DNA of 64,000 nucleotides. Source: Tanypteryx hageni (taxonomy: Eukaryota > Arthropoda > Insecta > Odonata > Petaluridae). Below are positions 24,606 to 37,880 of the stretch, in pieces. Below the pieces are notes generated by a model. It had not been told where the DNA came from, did no database searches, and saw nothing but the letters and a program-made list of their open reading frames with translations. Every line of letters begins with the position of its first letter. The stretch's first letter is position 1. The DNA lies in NCBI GenBank assembly GCA_028673005.1, contig CM054117.1, positions 36,038,061-36,102,060 on the forward strand. The letters run 5' to 3'. The translations under genes were made by a program, and so were the position numbers.

Positions 24606-25041
24606 CAGTACATGGCGGGCCGCATCGGTGGTTGCGAATTCTTCGGCGGGCCGATTTGGATGTTGCGAATTCTTCGGCGGGCCGATTTGGAAGTTGCGAA
24701 TTCTTCGGCGGGCTGAATTAGAATTTAAAGCGGAAGTTACCTATATATTTTGAGGTGCGATATAAGTAAAAATCAAGCTTAAATAAGGTTTATATGATAA
24801 ATAAACAAGAACTCCAATGGAGGGTTGGGAAACGGAGTTTTTGTTTATTTACTATTGTATTGTTTCACCGTGTCTCGCAACCCTCACTTTTCAAAGGTTT
24901 ATATGGTTAAAATTTTAATAATAAAATATTTAGTATCACGATTTTCACAAATATGTATGAATTTGTTCGTTAAATTTTTCGGGCTGGTCTTTTATCAAAT
25001 CTTCGCGGGACGCACAAAAACCCGTCGCGGGCCGTAGGTTG
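24606..25041. mobile_element. Non-autonomous hAT-superfamily transposon (MITE), 436 bp
   Basis: The element starts CAGTACATGGCGGGCCGC and ends GCGGGCCGTAGGTTG, giving imperfect short inverted termini of the CAnnnTACGGCCCGC kind seen in Charlie-like hAT elements. It is bracketed by an exact 8-bp direct repeat, ATGTAAAC, at 24598-24605 and 25042-25049. This is the target-site duplication length characteristic of hAT. The interior is AT-rich and has no transposase, so it was mobilised in trans. The left end contains three copies of a 31-bp subterminal repeat carrying the GCGGGCCG motif, likely transposase-binding sequence. Confidence 0.85.
24615..24720. repeat. 31-bp subterminal tandem repeat of the hAT MITE (three copies plus partial)
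   Basis: Units begin GCGGGCCG and end GTTGCGAATTCTTCG at 24615-24645, 24646-24676 and 24677-24707, with a diverged partial fourth (GCGGGCTGAATTA). Copies 2 and 3 differ at one base (GGATG versus GGAAG). Subterminal repeats of this sort are common transposase-binding sites in hAT elements. Confidence 0.9.
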
Positions 25042-25049
25042 ATGTAAAC
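25042..25049. repeat. Right 8-bp target-site duplication of the hAT MITE
   Basis: ATGTAAAC immediately after the TTG end of the element, identical to 24598-24605. An intact duplication suggests a fairly recent insertion. Confidence 0.85.
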
Positions 25050-26340
25050 AATAACAAGTTGCAATGCCGTGAATTATTTTCACACTTAAAACTGGGTCCT
25101 TTTCAAGGGAAAGCGAACACATGGGCGATATTTTATGGCATTCACAGGAGTCTAAGTGCCGGTATATATTTGGAATCCTGTACAAAGGAATGCAAGAAAG
25201 ACAGATGCTAAAGCTTTTCTTAACGAGTTGATCTTAGAATAACACTTGAAATACTATACATACCAGCATTCAGAAACTTTTACTACCGTCTAATTTAACC
25301 GATACGATTGAAAAATTAAATGAGGTGACACTTTTTTTACCGATATTATCGTTCCGAAATACCGAGACAGTAATCGAATTAAGACAAAGGAAGAGATCGA
25401 CATAAGTTTTCCGCGTCTGATACGGAAAGTTTGAACCTGTCCGAGGGAACCCGCCGATGCCCTCGATCAGTTTTTCATTACTCATCATCAAACGAGCAAA
25501 AAGATCCTTAATAGACATCTGATCCTAGGGCGAGTGGAAAAAAGAAGAGGAAGACGCCCGGTTAAAGAATGATCAATCAAAAAACTAAGGATATTGGAAG
25601 CGCGTGGATTGTAAGCGATCTAGAAAAATGATTCTCCGCCGAGACCGAGAAAGAGAGAGGGAAATATTACACTTTTGGACGAACAAAATCAAAATCAATC
25701 TTCTGCGTAGAAGCAGAAGGGAAGAGACGAAAGAATAGCGATCCCCTCTCGACCCATATACCTGAAATAGGCGACCGAAAAATACACTGGACGCGAAAAC
25801 CGAAAAGTGGAGAGAAGAGACATTTTTAAGCCGCCGTCCACCTAAGACGAAAAAACAGTCGAGAAAACTAGGAAAAACAACTCAACGTCGAGCGTCTCCG
25901 GCGATAAAAAAGACAGGAAAATGGGCAACGACCGAAAAGCTCGAAAAGAAAGATACTCCGAATCGAAGACAACCCCAATAATAGAGAGAAAGAGACAGAA
26001 GAAGATCACCGAGCGACCCACGGCATAACGAGAGTGAAAAAAGGCGCTCGAAGTTGAAAGGGAGATGATATGGCTATCGCTAAAGAACAGAGAGACGAAA
26101 GAGAAAGACAGAGAGGGATACTTGTTAAAACCGCTCAGTTTTCTCTCTCCACCCAAACACTAAAAAGCACAAAGAGAGGCTGTTTCTTTTCTCTCTCTTC
26201 ACACACGCACACATTTCTTTCTTCCCCACAGCTTCGGCACAACCGAGTGGCCGCCTCAAGAAACAAGAGGCGCGCGCGCACACAAAACCCGAGCAAAATA
26301 AATCGTCCGAGAGGAGGAAAAGAAAGGAAAACGACTCCCT
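25050..26340. other. Non-coding unique sequence
   Basis: Mixed-composition DNA with purine-rich patches near 25640-25730 and 25980-26120 and a CT-rich patch near 26140-26230. No feature was recognised. Confidence 0.45.
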
Positions 26341-26346
26341 GAGAAG

Positions 26347-26400
26347 TGGAGAGGATAGAGAAGAGGGAGAGGATAGAGAAGAGGGAGAGGATAGAGAGGA
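26347..26400. repeat. 18-bp repeat GGAGAGGATAGAGAAGAG, three copies
   Basis: Three head-to-tail copies, the last with G for A near its end, leading directly into the 13-bp array. Confidence 0.85.
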
Positions 26401-26548
26401 GGAGAGGGAGGGAGGGAGGAGAGGGAGGGAGGAGAGAGAGGGAGGGAGGAGAGGGAGGGAGGAGAGGGAGGGAGGAGAGGGAGGGAGGAGAGGGAGGGAG
26501 GAGAGGGAGGGAGGAGAGGGAGGGAGGAGAGGGAGGGAGGAGAGGGAA
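26400..26548. repeat. 13-bp minisatellite GAGGGAGGGAGGA
   Basis: About ten units of a 13-bp purine repeat. Minus-strand open frames of Ser/Leu/Pro repeats derive from it. Confidence 0.9.
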
Positions 26549-26599
26549 TGAGGAGGAGAGAAAGAGAGGAAGAGAAGGGGAGAGGAGAAAGGAAGTATG

Positions 26600-29500
26600 G
26601 GTGGGAAGAGTACGGGAGAGAAGGGTGAGGGTTAAAGGATATTGATTGATTAATAGCTTTTAATGGCCCTTCTGAGGCGGTTGATTCCACTACGGCACCT
26701 AAACCGAAGCAATCAAGTGGATGAAGTTTCGGGGAGTTGGTGAGTGATAGAAGAGGGAGGCTCGACTTGCTCTGAGGAAGGGGAGGAGGTGAAGTTCCGG
26801 GAGTTGCGAGGAGGTGGTGGTGGTAGGGTGTGTTGGGAACTGGAAGAGCCATAGGGAAAGAGAGAATAAAGAGAGGATGGTCTTTTATTTCACTCATTCT
26901 GCGGTGCGCCGAGTAAAGTGTTCGCTAATTAAAATTGATACGGGACGGAAAGATAAGACCGATAATTTCTATTGCACGTCACGCTTTTCGGAATATTAAT
27001 GGGACGACGGAGTCAATGCCGTAGCACGGACATCGATATAACCGATAGCACCTCTATAACATAAACACAAATAGAAGTTGCATCTACCGAGTAAGCGATT
27101 GCATAAAACAATCTGTAATGGTACCCTTGCTTTTTAGGGAATTTGTAAGCAATCTCTTCCGTAAAGACGAAAGTGAATTATATCCTCCTTCACTACCATA
27201 ATCCAATTTGCTGGAAAATAACGGAAAACCTTAGTTGCCACATCTTGAAAATTGAGGCGTTAAACATTGTTGGGTAACGTGCTTCGCGACATGCTCGCGG
27301 TTTCATCGAAAACCGTAACGGAATTACCTCCAGACAAAAAGGCACCGGCGCGTTTTCGGTTAATGCCACAATAAACGAATCTGATATTTGCCGGTAACAT
27401 TTCTCATTAATCCCTTATATGCAAAAAAATGGTAGCGAGCTCGCGGAGCCGTACATGAAACGATATCCAGTAACAAAAGGATGAATCTATAGGGAAGAGG
27501 GGGAGAAATGAAAGAGAAAAAGAGAGACGGGTAAGACGGGAGTTGGTGATTTGAGGGAAAATTGGACGGAGGGAGGGGTGTAAGGACGGAGGCGTGGGCG
27601 GAGGAGGAGCGGGTAGGGTGTGGCAGGGGTTGAAGCTCTCACTCCGTTGCTTGGCAGCGGTCAATTCCCTTTCCACTCCGAAAAGTTTGGGGGACTATAA
27701 AGGTAGACGGAATCACAAAGCTTTCCGGTACATGGGATGGATGGATAATGGAGGGAGGGAGAGAGAGAAACAGTGATAGATATAAGAAAAGGTAGTCATG
27801 AAGGGGAGATGGGAGAGGAGTTCGGTAGGGAGGAAAAAAGAACAGAATTCGGACAGGAGAGTGCAAGGAGAAGGGGAGGTAGATGGAAACGAAAGATACC
27901 GTAAAGAGGCAATGGTATACTGAAAGAGTGGGAGAAATTAAAAAAAAGGCGTTGTTGGGTTGAAAAAAGAGGGAGTCCAATGATATGAGCGGGCGGGCAA
28001 CGCCAAAATCGTAGGAGGGCAGGAGAGAGGGAAGGTGGATGGAAAATAACGGAATAAAATTTACATTAATGCTGCTTCTTTAACTCGCGGCCTTAATCGA
28101 CATCTAACGTGGCATGGAATAACCCTTTCGAGGAAATGGAAAATAATGACGGCGCTGAGGAGCCGAAGAGTGCGAGATTCGACGAAAAATTCGTTATCAA
28201 CTAAGGAAGCCAAGACGATCGCACCGAGTACATGGTGTGGCATAAATGCATCTACATACACAGTTAAATAAAAACTACACAAATTGCGAGAAAAAATGAA
28301 CGTTGAATTCGAACATATTCTCGCAATACGATTTTCCCTCTACTGGATATTAACATGCGAAAAGTCCACACACTGACATGGTAAGACGCATTTCGTGGAG
28401 ATAATTGCCATTATGGAATGGCAAACACATTTCGGGACATAGCAGACGAAGAATTATAGACATAAGGACGATAGACACGTAACTTGAGGTCGACTGGACA
28501 CGTGCATACAAAACTAATAAATATCTACAGGGGCAACGAAATTGATCATCACTCGCCATCTTCCGAAACACAGAAAGCAAAGGAAAGGAGGAAGGTCATG
28601 ATCTATGATGCCAATTTATATTTTCCAAAGTAGATTGGTTGTGGGAATGACGAAAGAAAGAGAAGCCCCTTCCCAGACTGCCTTCCTCGGAGATTCGGGC
28701 TTCGCTTTCCAATCTCTAACAGGAAGGGGAGGGAAGGAGTGAGAGAGATTTTAGGAAAGGGGAAGAAATATTAAGTAAAAAAGGCAAGGAATGATTTCTG
28801 GAGAGTTACTGGAGAGCCTCGATATTCGCTAGATGAATACGATAAAGTGATAGAGAGGAGGAAATGCGAATCACTCACTCACGGAGCACCGGAGAGAGAG
28901 AGCATCTTATCCGCCCGAGTTTTATTTCCCAGTTGCATATATCACGGTGTATGATAAACTCGCTCGAAAATCGTAAAAACAAGCATTCAAATAACCAAAG
29001 AATGCGTGACGTATTGAGCGATTCTTCATCCGATTGTATCAAGCGAGACAAATGTTCCGCCAGAATTCGAGAGACTCATTTTGTAGAATTACTGGAGTTC
29101 CATATATAATTCTCGAATATCATCAAGCTTTCAAACAAGAAACGATTCTTTGTAAAGATGAAGCTTGGATGACGCCGTCTGACGCAGATCACTGTACTTA
29201 ATTAAATATATAGTCCCGCTCGCGACGCGTTCTAAACATTTCAACTACTCATTCACGTCAAAGATACCCAGAAGACGTAAAGGCAGTGCAATCAGATATC
29301 AAGAATAGTGCGAATTTTTCCTCATCACCTAAAAACCAACAGATCAATTAATTGCTCCCTCGGGTCGGACACAAAAAAAAATAAAGCAACCATCGAAGAG
29401 CCGCCGAAGAAAGATCGGAGTGAAGTGAAAGCGGGAAAGGTAAAGAAATGCACGCATCCGGGCAAAATGAAACAAATCAGAAAGGAACAATCGATATAGA

Positions 29501-32500
29501 GGTCCCCGAGTGCCACGTTGTTAGCGGTAGCCCCGTGAGATGCGCTGAACCGAGACCCACTCAACACATCTGAAAAGACCAGAGATGTCATCGAAGCTAA
29601 ACACGAGATTTAAAAATATTCCCATCGTCATCCGACTCTCTCTCTTTCAAAAAACGAAAAAGAAAAAGAGCGAATAGGCGTTGACACGAAAGTGGAAGAG
29701 GTGAATGGATGTGATAAGAAGAGCCCGAGTGGGAAAGGGAGGAGGGGGAGAGATAGATGGGAAAGACGCGGCAGACTATATCTAGGTTGAATGGCTGCCT
29801 CAAGGTTTCTCCTCGGCGGTGGCCAAAATTTCTGACGCGACTCTCGGTCGAGAGGGTCGCCCGATACAAATGCTGCCCCGGTTCCCATTTCGGCGGGAGA
29901 CTTATTTAGCGAGGGTGGGAGAGAAGATATTTTTGTAGGAGGAAAGGGACGAGGGAATCGAGCGACGCGAGGGAAGAAAAGAAAGAGGAAAGGATGGCCA
30001 GAAAGAGGCGATAGGACGAAAGTGGGCGTCAGGGAAGGGAAGGAAAAAGGGACAAGAGAGATAGAATTGGAAAGGGAAGGCCGCTCTCCGTGGGAGTTGA
30101 TTGCGAGGAGCGCCTGAAGAGGGGGGTTGGTGTGGCGGGGCATTGAAGGGCGAACACCCGAGGCCACGGGGCGACTGTGGAGACGGATGTGGAACGACGA
30201 AATAGGGAAGGAGGAGACCGGAGATGTAGAGGGAATTTTGTACGAAATCGGATAGCAATAACAAGTTTAAATTAAGGAAGATGTAGCTCGAAAAAAAGCG
30301 ACCGGGGATATTAAACTGCGAATGATGCGAGTTCCACAGGCCTCACAATTCACACGAATGTTTGAAGCACGTTACGTTCGACCGGTCGAGATTAAAATAT
30401 AACCTCATAAGAATCTATATCGATCACGGAAGCAGCTAAAAAACCAAACACGAAGATTGTTACGAAGAACAATGATTCAGTCGTTAAAAGAGAATTCCAA
30501 AACCGAGAATACTGAAAGTCAAGTTAAATTTCCCATCAGTTAATTGCTTCTATCTTTTTTTTACCTTGAGACATTCCAAATAGATCCTTCCTGAAAATGT
30601 AACATTTATTCATTTAGCTGAGTATTCTCCTTCCAGTCAAAGAAATCATTTTTTTGTCCAGGAATATAACCTCGTAAACGAATCATGTCCATCACATTGC
30701 AACAATGAACAGTTCCCAGGAAAAAGAATTATTTTCGAGAAACGAAACCCAACATACAGATAGAGAGAGAGAGAGAGAGAGCTCACGAAGAAGATGAACA
30801 AACAGATCAAGATAATAAAACCAGAAATAAACGACTAAATCGGATGGATAAACATTTTTTTAACTTCACTCCACCTTTTCTTATTTGAAGAGGACGTGAC
30901 AAGAAAGAAACTTTTAAGGAAATAAAACATATATGTATCACCAAAATCTCTCCTTCGAGATAAAGGGTAGAGCGATGGGGGAGAGGAGAGAAGAAAGGTC
31001 GACAGGCCGATGGGAAACGGATCTCTAGGAGTGCGGCGAAGAGATGAAAATTTGGGACAGGGTTGCTTGCGACGTTGCCACGTTCACCACACCGCCAAAC
31101 CCTAGATTTGAGGACTAGGAGAGAGATGAAAAATGATAAAGCGTAGTAGAGTGAGATAACGAACGAGATATCGAAAAAAGAAAGCGTAAGAAAGAACAAT
31201 TATTCTTATAAGGCATCCTGAATACAACGTTTTAGCATTACAATGCGAAATAAAATGGAAATAAATGTAAAGTTCGTTTAAAAATACATATATTTTGTAA
31301 TTATTCTCTGAAATATCGCGCCATGTAAAATCTCTCCACCTTTTGGCAACGGTGCCATTAGTTTCTGACCCTTGCCCAGGAATATTAAACACGAAGAAGC
31401 ATCAGGGCCGTATTGAAGCAATAGTTGTTACAAAAGAGCCGCATTAGGATTAAAGTTCTTTAATAAAGAGCCGGAGAAGGCAAAATAGCCCATTTTGCAA
31501 TTTAAAACCATTATTTAGAAAGCGCTTTCTATTGTACCTCAGTAGCTATGGAAACTCGTCTCATTTTCACAAAAATAAAGTATTCATATAAAACCTACAG
31601 CGATTTACTTAAGAAAAAAATTAGCATTCGGGACGCAGTAAAGCACAATAATGACTGCAGTAAAGCACAATAATGGCCGCATGCGGCCCGCGCGCCACCA
31701 ATTCGAAATACCTCTCTTTATAGAATAAAACCCACACGTCGCCCCACTCTTGCCAAAAACGTGCAAACCAACTTCATGGCGGCGCATAGTGATGAGAGAG
31801 CCCCTCACTCTCTACGTACCCTGAACTTTCCTTCTCACCCCCTTCCTGTAAACCTAAACATTGGGAGCTGCACCTCGTTTTTTTCCGCCACTCAAAAGTA
31901 CATACGTTCGTTCGCTTCCAAAATACGGTCGCTAGTACCTCCGACCGTCAATATGCACCATGTTTTGTTAACAAAAATACCTCTCACTTTCACAGTTCAA
32001 CTATAAATTCACCCTTCACTCAGCAGTATTAATATTTAAGGAGTGGCTTCGATCGACACGAATATTTCGGAGCCTTTTCGAAATTTAATCCGTTTGCGCG
32101 AAAAAAATCTCTCCCCCGCTTTGCGCCGAAAATGTAAACCAATTTAACGCCGCGACGAAAGCGTAGAGCAGAGACAATGAAATTTAAATGACCTAAAAAA
32201 CTTTTTTTCTGCGATACGTAACTTATCGATTGCTTTCGGCAGTGTGCTCTCTCCCTCTCGTTTAGGTTTACACTCAATCGCGACTATGCAACGAGCGATC
32301 CGAGTTAAAAACGAAATTTCAAATTTAAACACTGGATTTTAGAAGTAAACGGTACGCTAACTAACCCAGTTTCAAGATCGCGAACTCTGGTTCCACTTCG
32401 CGAATATCTCCAGCAGCCCGTTAATAAAAATTATTTTCTTCATTTCGACCTCTGTAGCATAAGCGGGGATTTTCGCCTCCCAAAAGTCCATTTAACAGCA

Positions 32501-35500
32501 ATTTCTTCTCAAAAGCAATCCGAATAAGATAGGAATGTTTCATTTGCGTCCTTTAAGCGCAACCGCAAACTAAAACCGAGAGACTTTGGACGAGAGCGTC
32601 CGGCTTTCAAAAGAGCTTTAAAGAGGGAAGGAATAGGAGGGAGATCGGAGTGGCAAATCGGCCGGAGGGAATGGAGGGAGGAGGAGCATATGGAGGTGGC
32701 GTAGAACAAAGAAAGGTTCGGCGTTGGAATGAGGGCGAAATTCCATTCGGACGATATAAGCAGTTTTAAAAGGAGGATTTTTACGCGGAAATCCTATAGA
32801 AGATAGAAGGGGAGAGCGCGACGGATTGTGCTTGAAGTTTAGGATCTGCGAATGAGAGTAAGAGAAAGAGGGGAAAAAGGGGGAGAAGGGAGGAAAAGGA
32901 CGGGAGGGAGGAGGAAGAGGGTGACCGTGTCCGAAACTGTTTGACCAATCGTGAAATACAAGCAAACAAGAGGCTTCGGATAATGGGGGTGGAAAGAGCG
33001 TGGCGGGTTGTATTCAAAGTCGAGTCGATCCGCATGCTCGATTAGATTCGAATCGATATGGCGGAATGAAAACGTAAATAGGAAAAAATATCGATTCCGA
33101 TCGATTGAGTCCACTCTTACAGACGAGAAAATAAGAGAGCGTAGCGAAGGCTAAAAGGAAATACGCACTTTTTACACCTGAATACGTTACCTAACGATAA
33201 ATGAAAAGTTATTCTATCGACAGCAAACAAAAAATACAACTATTTAATCAGATATTTAAGTGAAATTTCCGTATACAACTGGGTATACAACTGGGCTATA
33301 CATCCGACGAATGCTTACACGGGCAATTCTAAATAATCAAAGCCGAACGACAAATAACGATCACCATGCATAATCAACAACCAATACCATAGCATCTGGA
33401 CGTATTTACAACAGCAAAGTATAAGAGCGGGCCGAGGTAAGAAGAAAGCGACAATTTTTCACACATCCACCACGCCATCCAACACTGATTAAATAAAGCT
33501 GCTCCCTTTTCACTTGGTCCGGATGGCAAGACTAATTGTAGCCTTCAAAACAGACTTGAGATGGATCTATGCGAGCATAAAAATACAGACACACACGAGG
33601 GCGCGCGGCTCTCAATTATCGACCGGTAAAACCCAAATGAAATAAAAACAAATGAGGACTTTCCAGGCAACCTCCCCCTTTTGCGCCTTCGAAACTCCGG
33701 CGACGAAGAGAAGAAACCGAGAAAAGAGAGAGCGGATCATCCCTACCCCCCGGGGGAGAACTCTATACCCTCATAATTAACAACGCCGAGTCCCCCACCG
33801 GAGAGAGAGTTCATTGACACTGCACAGCCCCTCTTCATTCCGTCGTCAACCGAGCATCGGAGACACAGGGATGAGAGAAAGAGATTCTACATTGGAACGA
33901 CGAAGAGATTTCATTGAGGGATAATGAGAAGGCGGCCTCTGCGAGGGGTGGGAGATGAAGACAGGATGAGCAACACCTCATCAGAGGCAGCAAAAACAAC
34001 GACGTCCTACTCCGATTCGCTCTTCGTATCCCATATCCATTTATTTTCATCGTACTTCCATTCACTTATCTACTCGCGCTTATCCGGTAATTCCCGCGGT
34101 AGTTTTCCATCCACGAACCCTAAGCCTTCCGAAACGGCTACCGTTCGTTTCGCCTCCCGGGAGGTGCCGCTAATCTCATGAACTTCAGGGCGAAACCGAC
34201 CGTTTAGTTAGAATGCATCCGCCCCCTCTTTCATCATCTCTCCCCCGCGTCACCCAACCCGAGCGACGCCTTTGAGATTTCTGACCCCGCTTTTAAATCC
34301 TTGTCCTTGACCAGGGATTTCTAATCCTCTTCGGTTTCCTCTCAAATTCGAGCGAGTCCGCGGGATAAAAAAAAAAGATCGGAAAAGAGCCAATTTTTTG
34401 TAAGGGAGATAGATTGTTGCAATGTGGTTCTTTAAAGTCGCCCACACATCGTTCCTCATGATGAGAAACATGAAAAAAGATGCCTACGAGTCGTTTGTTT
34501 TTCGTGTATATGAGAAATTGCCAACGCACGACTGTTTCCTTTTAAGGTGTCTACCATTCCTGGAGACAATAATCGGACATTTTGTTCCAGTCACGCCGGC
34601 ATTATTTACTTCCGAGTTTTTATTTACGGCAAAAGCCCACCGCTGTGACGCATGACTCGCTAAATAAACATGTGATTTTAATATCTCGCGGACACCATCT
34701 TTCCCGGTGAATAAACACAACAAGCAGACGCCGCCCGATAACCCTTGACAAATGACCCACGATTCCAAAGCGCTTAAAAAAAGTTAATTTCCAGATGTTT
34801 TCGCTATTTATTTGTGCAACGATAAAGCAGGATCAGTAATCCGCGTGTTTGCAGCTTGCCTACACAAAAATGCGTTCCACTCACCATTTTTAATGCATAC
34901 AAAATATGATGTCTAAGGAAAATACGAGATCAATATTTACCCCATACAAACGCTTATATACCGACAAATAACGATATGCGCGGCGGTTATTTGGTTATAT
35001 CTTGAGTGGAAAGTTCTTATTCACGTGAATCGTATTTATAGAAAAATCGACTAGTCCCATATTTTAGTTTAAAGAAATACTAATGGCAACACCATCGATA
35101 TAACCCAATTCGAAAACAACAGTTCCGGCGCATCACGCGACCGGAATATGCAATTCCGCGTCGTGGCTCCGAATTATCACGTCCATCAGTTCACCAGAAG
35201 AAATATAGAGAAAGACGAAAAAATATTTCAAGTCCCCCGACCGCAAAATGAACGCGCGATCAAATTAAATTTCAAAAGAAAACTAAATTTGGATGTGAAC
35301 ATGTCTTTACCGCGCCTTCTCGCGGACGAAGTGCGGCAGAGGGAGAGAGAGAAAAGAACGTACCGAGAGAGAGAGAGAGAGAGAACAAGTTTCGGGGTAG
35401 GCGGAGAAGGGAAGGAAGGAAAGGGGAGGCGGTGGGAAGTATCGGGGACAGGGTAAAGCGAGGTCGGAGCGTGGAATGAGGGGCGGACGAGAGAGAGGGA

Positions 35501-37520
35501 ATGAGAGACAAAGACGGAGAGATATCACTAATTAGAAGTTCAGCTCGAGGTAGCTCTATGAAGCATACGCCACGTAGTTTTGATCTTTGAGTTCAGTATC
35601 TCCCCGTCTCCGCAGACCCCAAACCCTTCTCCCTTCCCACTCCCTCCTCAACTCTTCACCACCAAACAAATTCCCGTCACTCACCTCCGCTTCCCCCCTC
35701 CCCATGCCTCCAGGGGAGGTAGAATTCCAGCGGTAGTCTAGTACGCAACTATAGAGCATATAAACTTTCACAAATCTCTCTCCTCCGGCGCAAAATTTGA
35801 ACTCTCTCTAAGTTCCCTCTAACCTCCCTACCTCCGCGGAAAGCCAAACTGACTGTATTTTTTTGGTTCCTCGCATAACTGGGATTCTGCCAAGAACTCT
35901 ATCTCCCCCTCACTACTAATGGTCGCGGCGATCAAAGGGAAAACGCAATCCCTCGGAGCTAGGCGCGTGTACTTTGATTGCCGATGTGTCCCTAAACAAT
36001 AACCCAATCAAAACCTGCAAGTTCGTTACCGTTGCAGGCGTGGCGGAGAAAATCCTCGGGATAATTAATGAAACGGATATAAAACACCGAAACTATCATT
36101 ATTTTCGCAGACACGCGGGACAAAGCGATCGCGATTGGAATTTTTTTAATTTATGAAGTTGGCCATGCGTCAGAATTATTACGAAGCGTGGATCGAGCAA
36201 ACATTCGGCCGATCAATACTCCATTCAACAAGAACGGGGCAAGCGCGTTCAGTAGCGATACCGCTATTCCTAGCCAGTCTAAATAAATACATTAGTGTAA
36301 GAAATGCGAAATGAAGGTTGACACATGATTTCACGTACGAGTCTAGTTAATGCCCAGAACATTAATAGCAACAAAAATGCCTTCCATCAAGAACTGCAAA
36401 AAACAACGGCTGATATCCGTTATGGCCACTTTGATTAACAGAGTACATTTTGTTTTATATTTTACTGTATAGTAGAAACTCGGAAATATAAGATAATGTA
36501 GGACGATTACAATAAAAGCCATCGCCTCGGAGGGAAAGTCGCAAAATAAACCCACTAATACACTAATTTTAAAATCATAAGAAGATGCAATGACGCCATC
36601 CACCGATTCCAGCGTAGCTCCGAAGACCTTGATTTGATAAGAAGTTTGTCACGTGGGAGGTTGAGAGAGAGAAAGAAATAAAAGGGCGAGTGAGCGATCA
36701 TGGACTTGGGGTGAGAGAGAGAGAGGAAAAGGGAGTGAAGACTCGTAAACATGTGAACACACGTGCTACGAATCCCGATAAGGTCAAGACGAAGGAAGGG
36801 CGCCTTATCTTCTTCTCTTTTGCCCAAAAAACAGCACAGCAGTTTCCATCCTCAACCCCCTCCCCGGACCCGAATCTCACAACCCCGGGGGTCCCACTTC
36901 CCGGGGCCAAACACCACCTGCAGCATTCCGAAGTGAAAGATTCCTGAAAGGGTCCGTAACTTATCCAACGAGGACATGTGGGAGGAGGTGAGGAAACGGG
37001 TGGAGTGAAAGGAGGAAAGGGGAGAAAGAGGTCCAGAATAATCCATATTCAGTGCATCTACGTCAAGAGTGAGGTCGTCGCGCTGAAGGATGCAACCGTC
37101 TTCGTCCTCAAAATTGAATCGGCAGCACGATTTTTAATAGGGGGTCACCCGTTTCAATTAAGAAGTATCCGGTGGATGCAAATATCCTCAAGATATGCAG
37201 CATTAATTGGAATGTGTGCCTTACTTCGGCTGCAATCACCAATGCTTGGTGATACGATGTTTTAAAGAAACCGATACATTTTCCTAAGTTTGCGGGAATA
37301 ACGTGCTGTTAACGTCGACTTATTCAACAATATAAAAGTCAATCTTATAAGAGTGATACTAACTTTAGCCGCAATGGTTGTTCTGATAGTAAATTAACCA
37401 AATTCAGTCTTTTCAACAATAAACATACTCCTTAAAAAAAGACGGTTGCTTCAGTTTTCTTAGTGAGACGCCGATTTTTGCACTGGCGGACGCCAAGACA
37501 CGCAATTATAATTCATCAAC
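26600..37520. other. Long non-coding stretch, mostly unique
   Basis: About 11 kb without a recognised exon or RNA gene. There are purine-rich patches (27480-27960, 28720-28760, 29690-30130, 32620-32920, 35340-35520) and CT-rich ones (35600-35850). A possible degraded hAT fragment with a 22-bp duplication lies at 31400-31705. The remainder shows nothing I can name. Confidence 0.4.
31635..31678. repeat. 22-bp tandem duplication beside a GCATGCGGCCCGCG motif
   Basis: GCAGTAAAGCACAATAATG occurs at 31635-31653 and again at 31657-31675, and is followed by GCCGCATGCGGCCCGCG. The GC motif resembles those near ends of hAT-type transposons, and AAAGAGCCGCATT and AAAGAGCCGG lie upstream (about 31433-31475). 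No paired terminus or target-site duplication was found, so this is at best a degraded fragment. Confidence 0.5.
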
Positions 37521-37526
37521 AAGTTC

Positions 37527-37880
37527 ATGCTTCTTATAACTACACACAGAATAATATACTTAAATATGTACACACACGTGCAATACAGAACAAATAAATA
37601 CGCGAGTCTGAAAACTAATCTTCCCATCTTGCGAGATCCACGCGCCCTTCAAGGAAATAAGGCCCTATCCAATATAATCACGGAGGCATTCCGTCAATAT
37701 AGAGTCCAGGAGGAAAGAGATCTGAATCCTTCCCTACTATCTGCCCTTAAAACCCAACCACCGGCAACACAGTCTGGAGTAATTTTGCATGCGTTCCTGC
37801 AAAGTATGGGAGAGCAACTCCAACTACTAAAAAGGATTGCCAGGGATAGGCGTGGAAGGGCAAGGGGGGGGGGGGAGTGA
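37527..37880 (+). other. Unrecognised 117-codon ORF, non-repetitive
   Basis: Unlike nearly all other frames here, this one is not built from purine repeats. From about codon 33 it reads like ordinary soluble protein, with likely helices (DPRALQGNKALSNIITEAF, QSGVILHAFLQSMGEQLQLL) and a basic C-terminus ending RRGRARGGGE just before the stop. I do not recognise the family. It could be a decayed mobile-element or other captured coding fragment, an exon of an unidentified plus-strand gene, or chance. Upstream codons are AT-rich and look non-coding, so the annotated ATG is doubtful. Confidence 0.2.
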
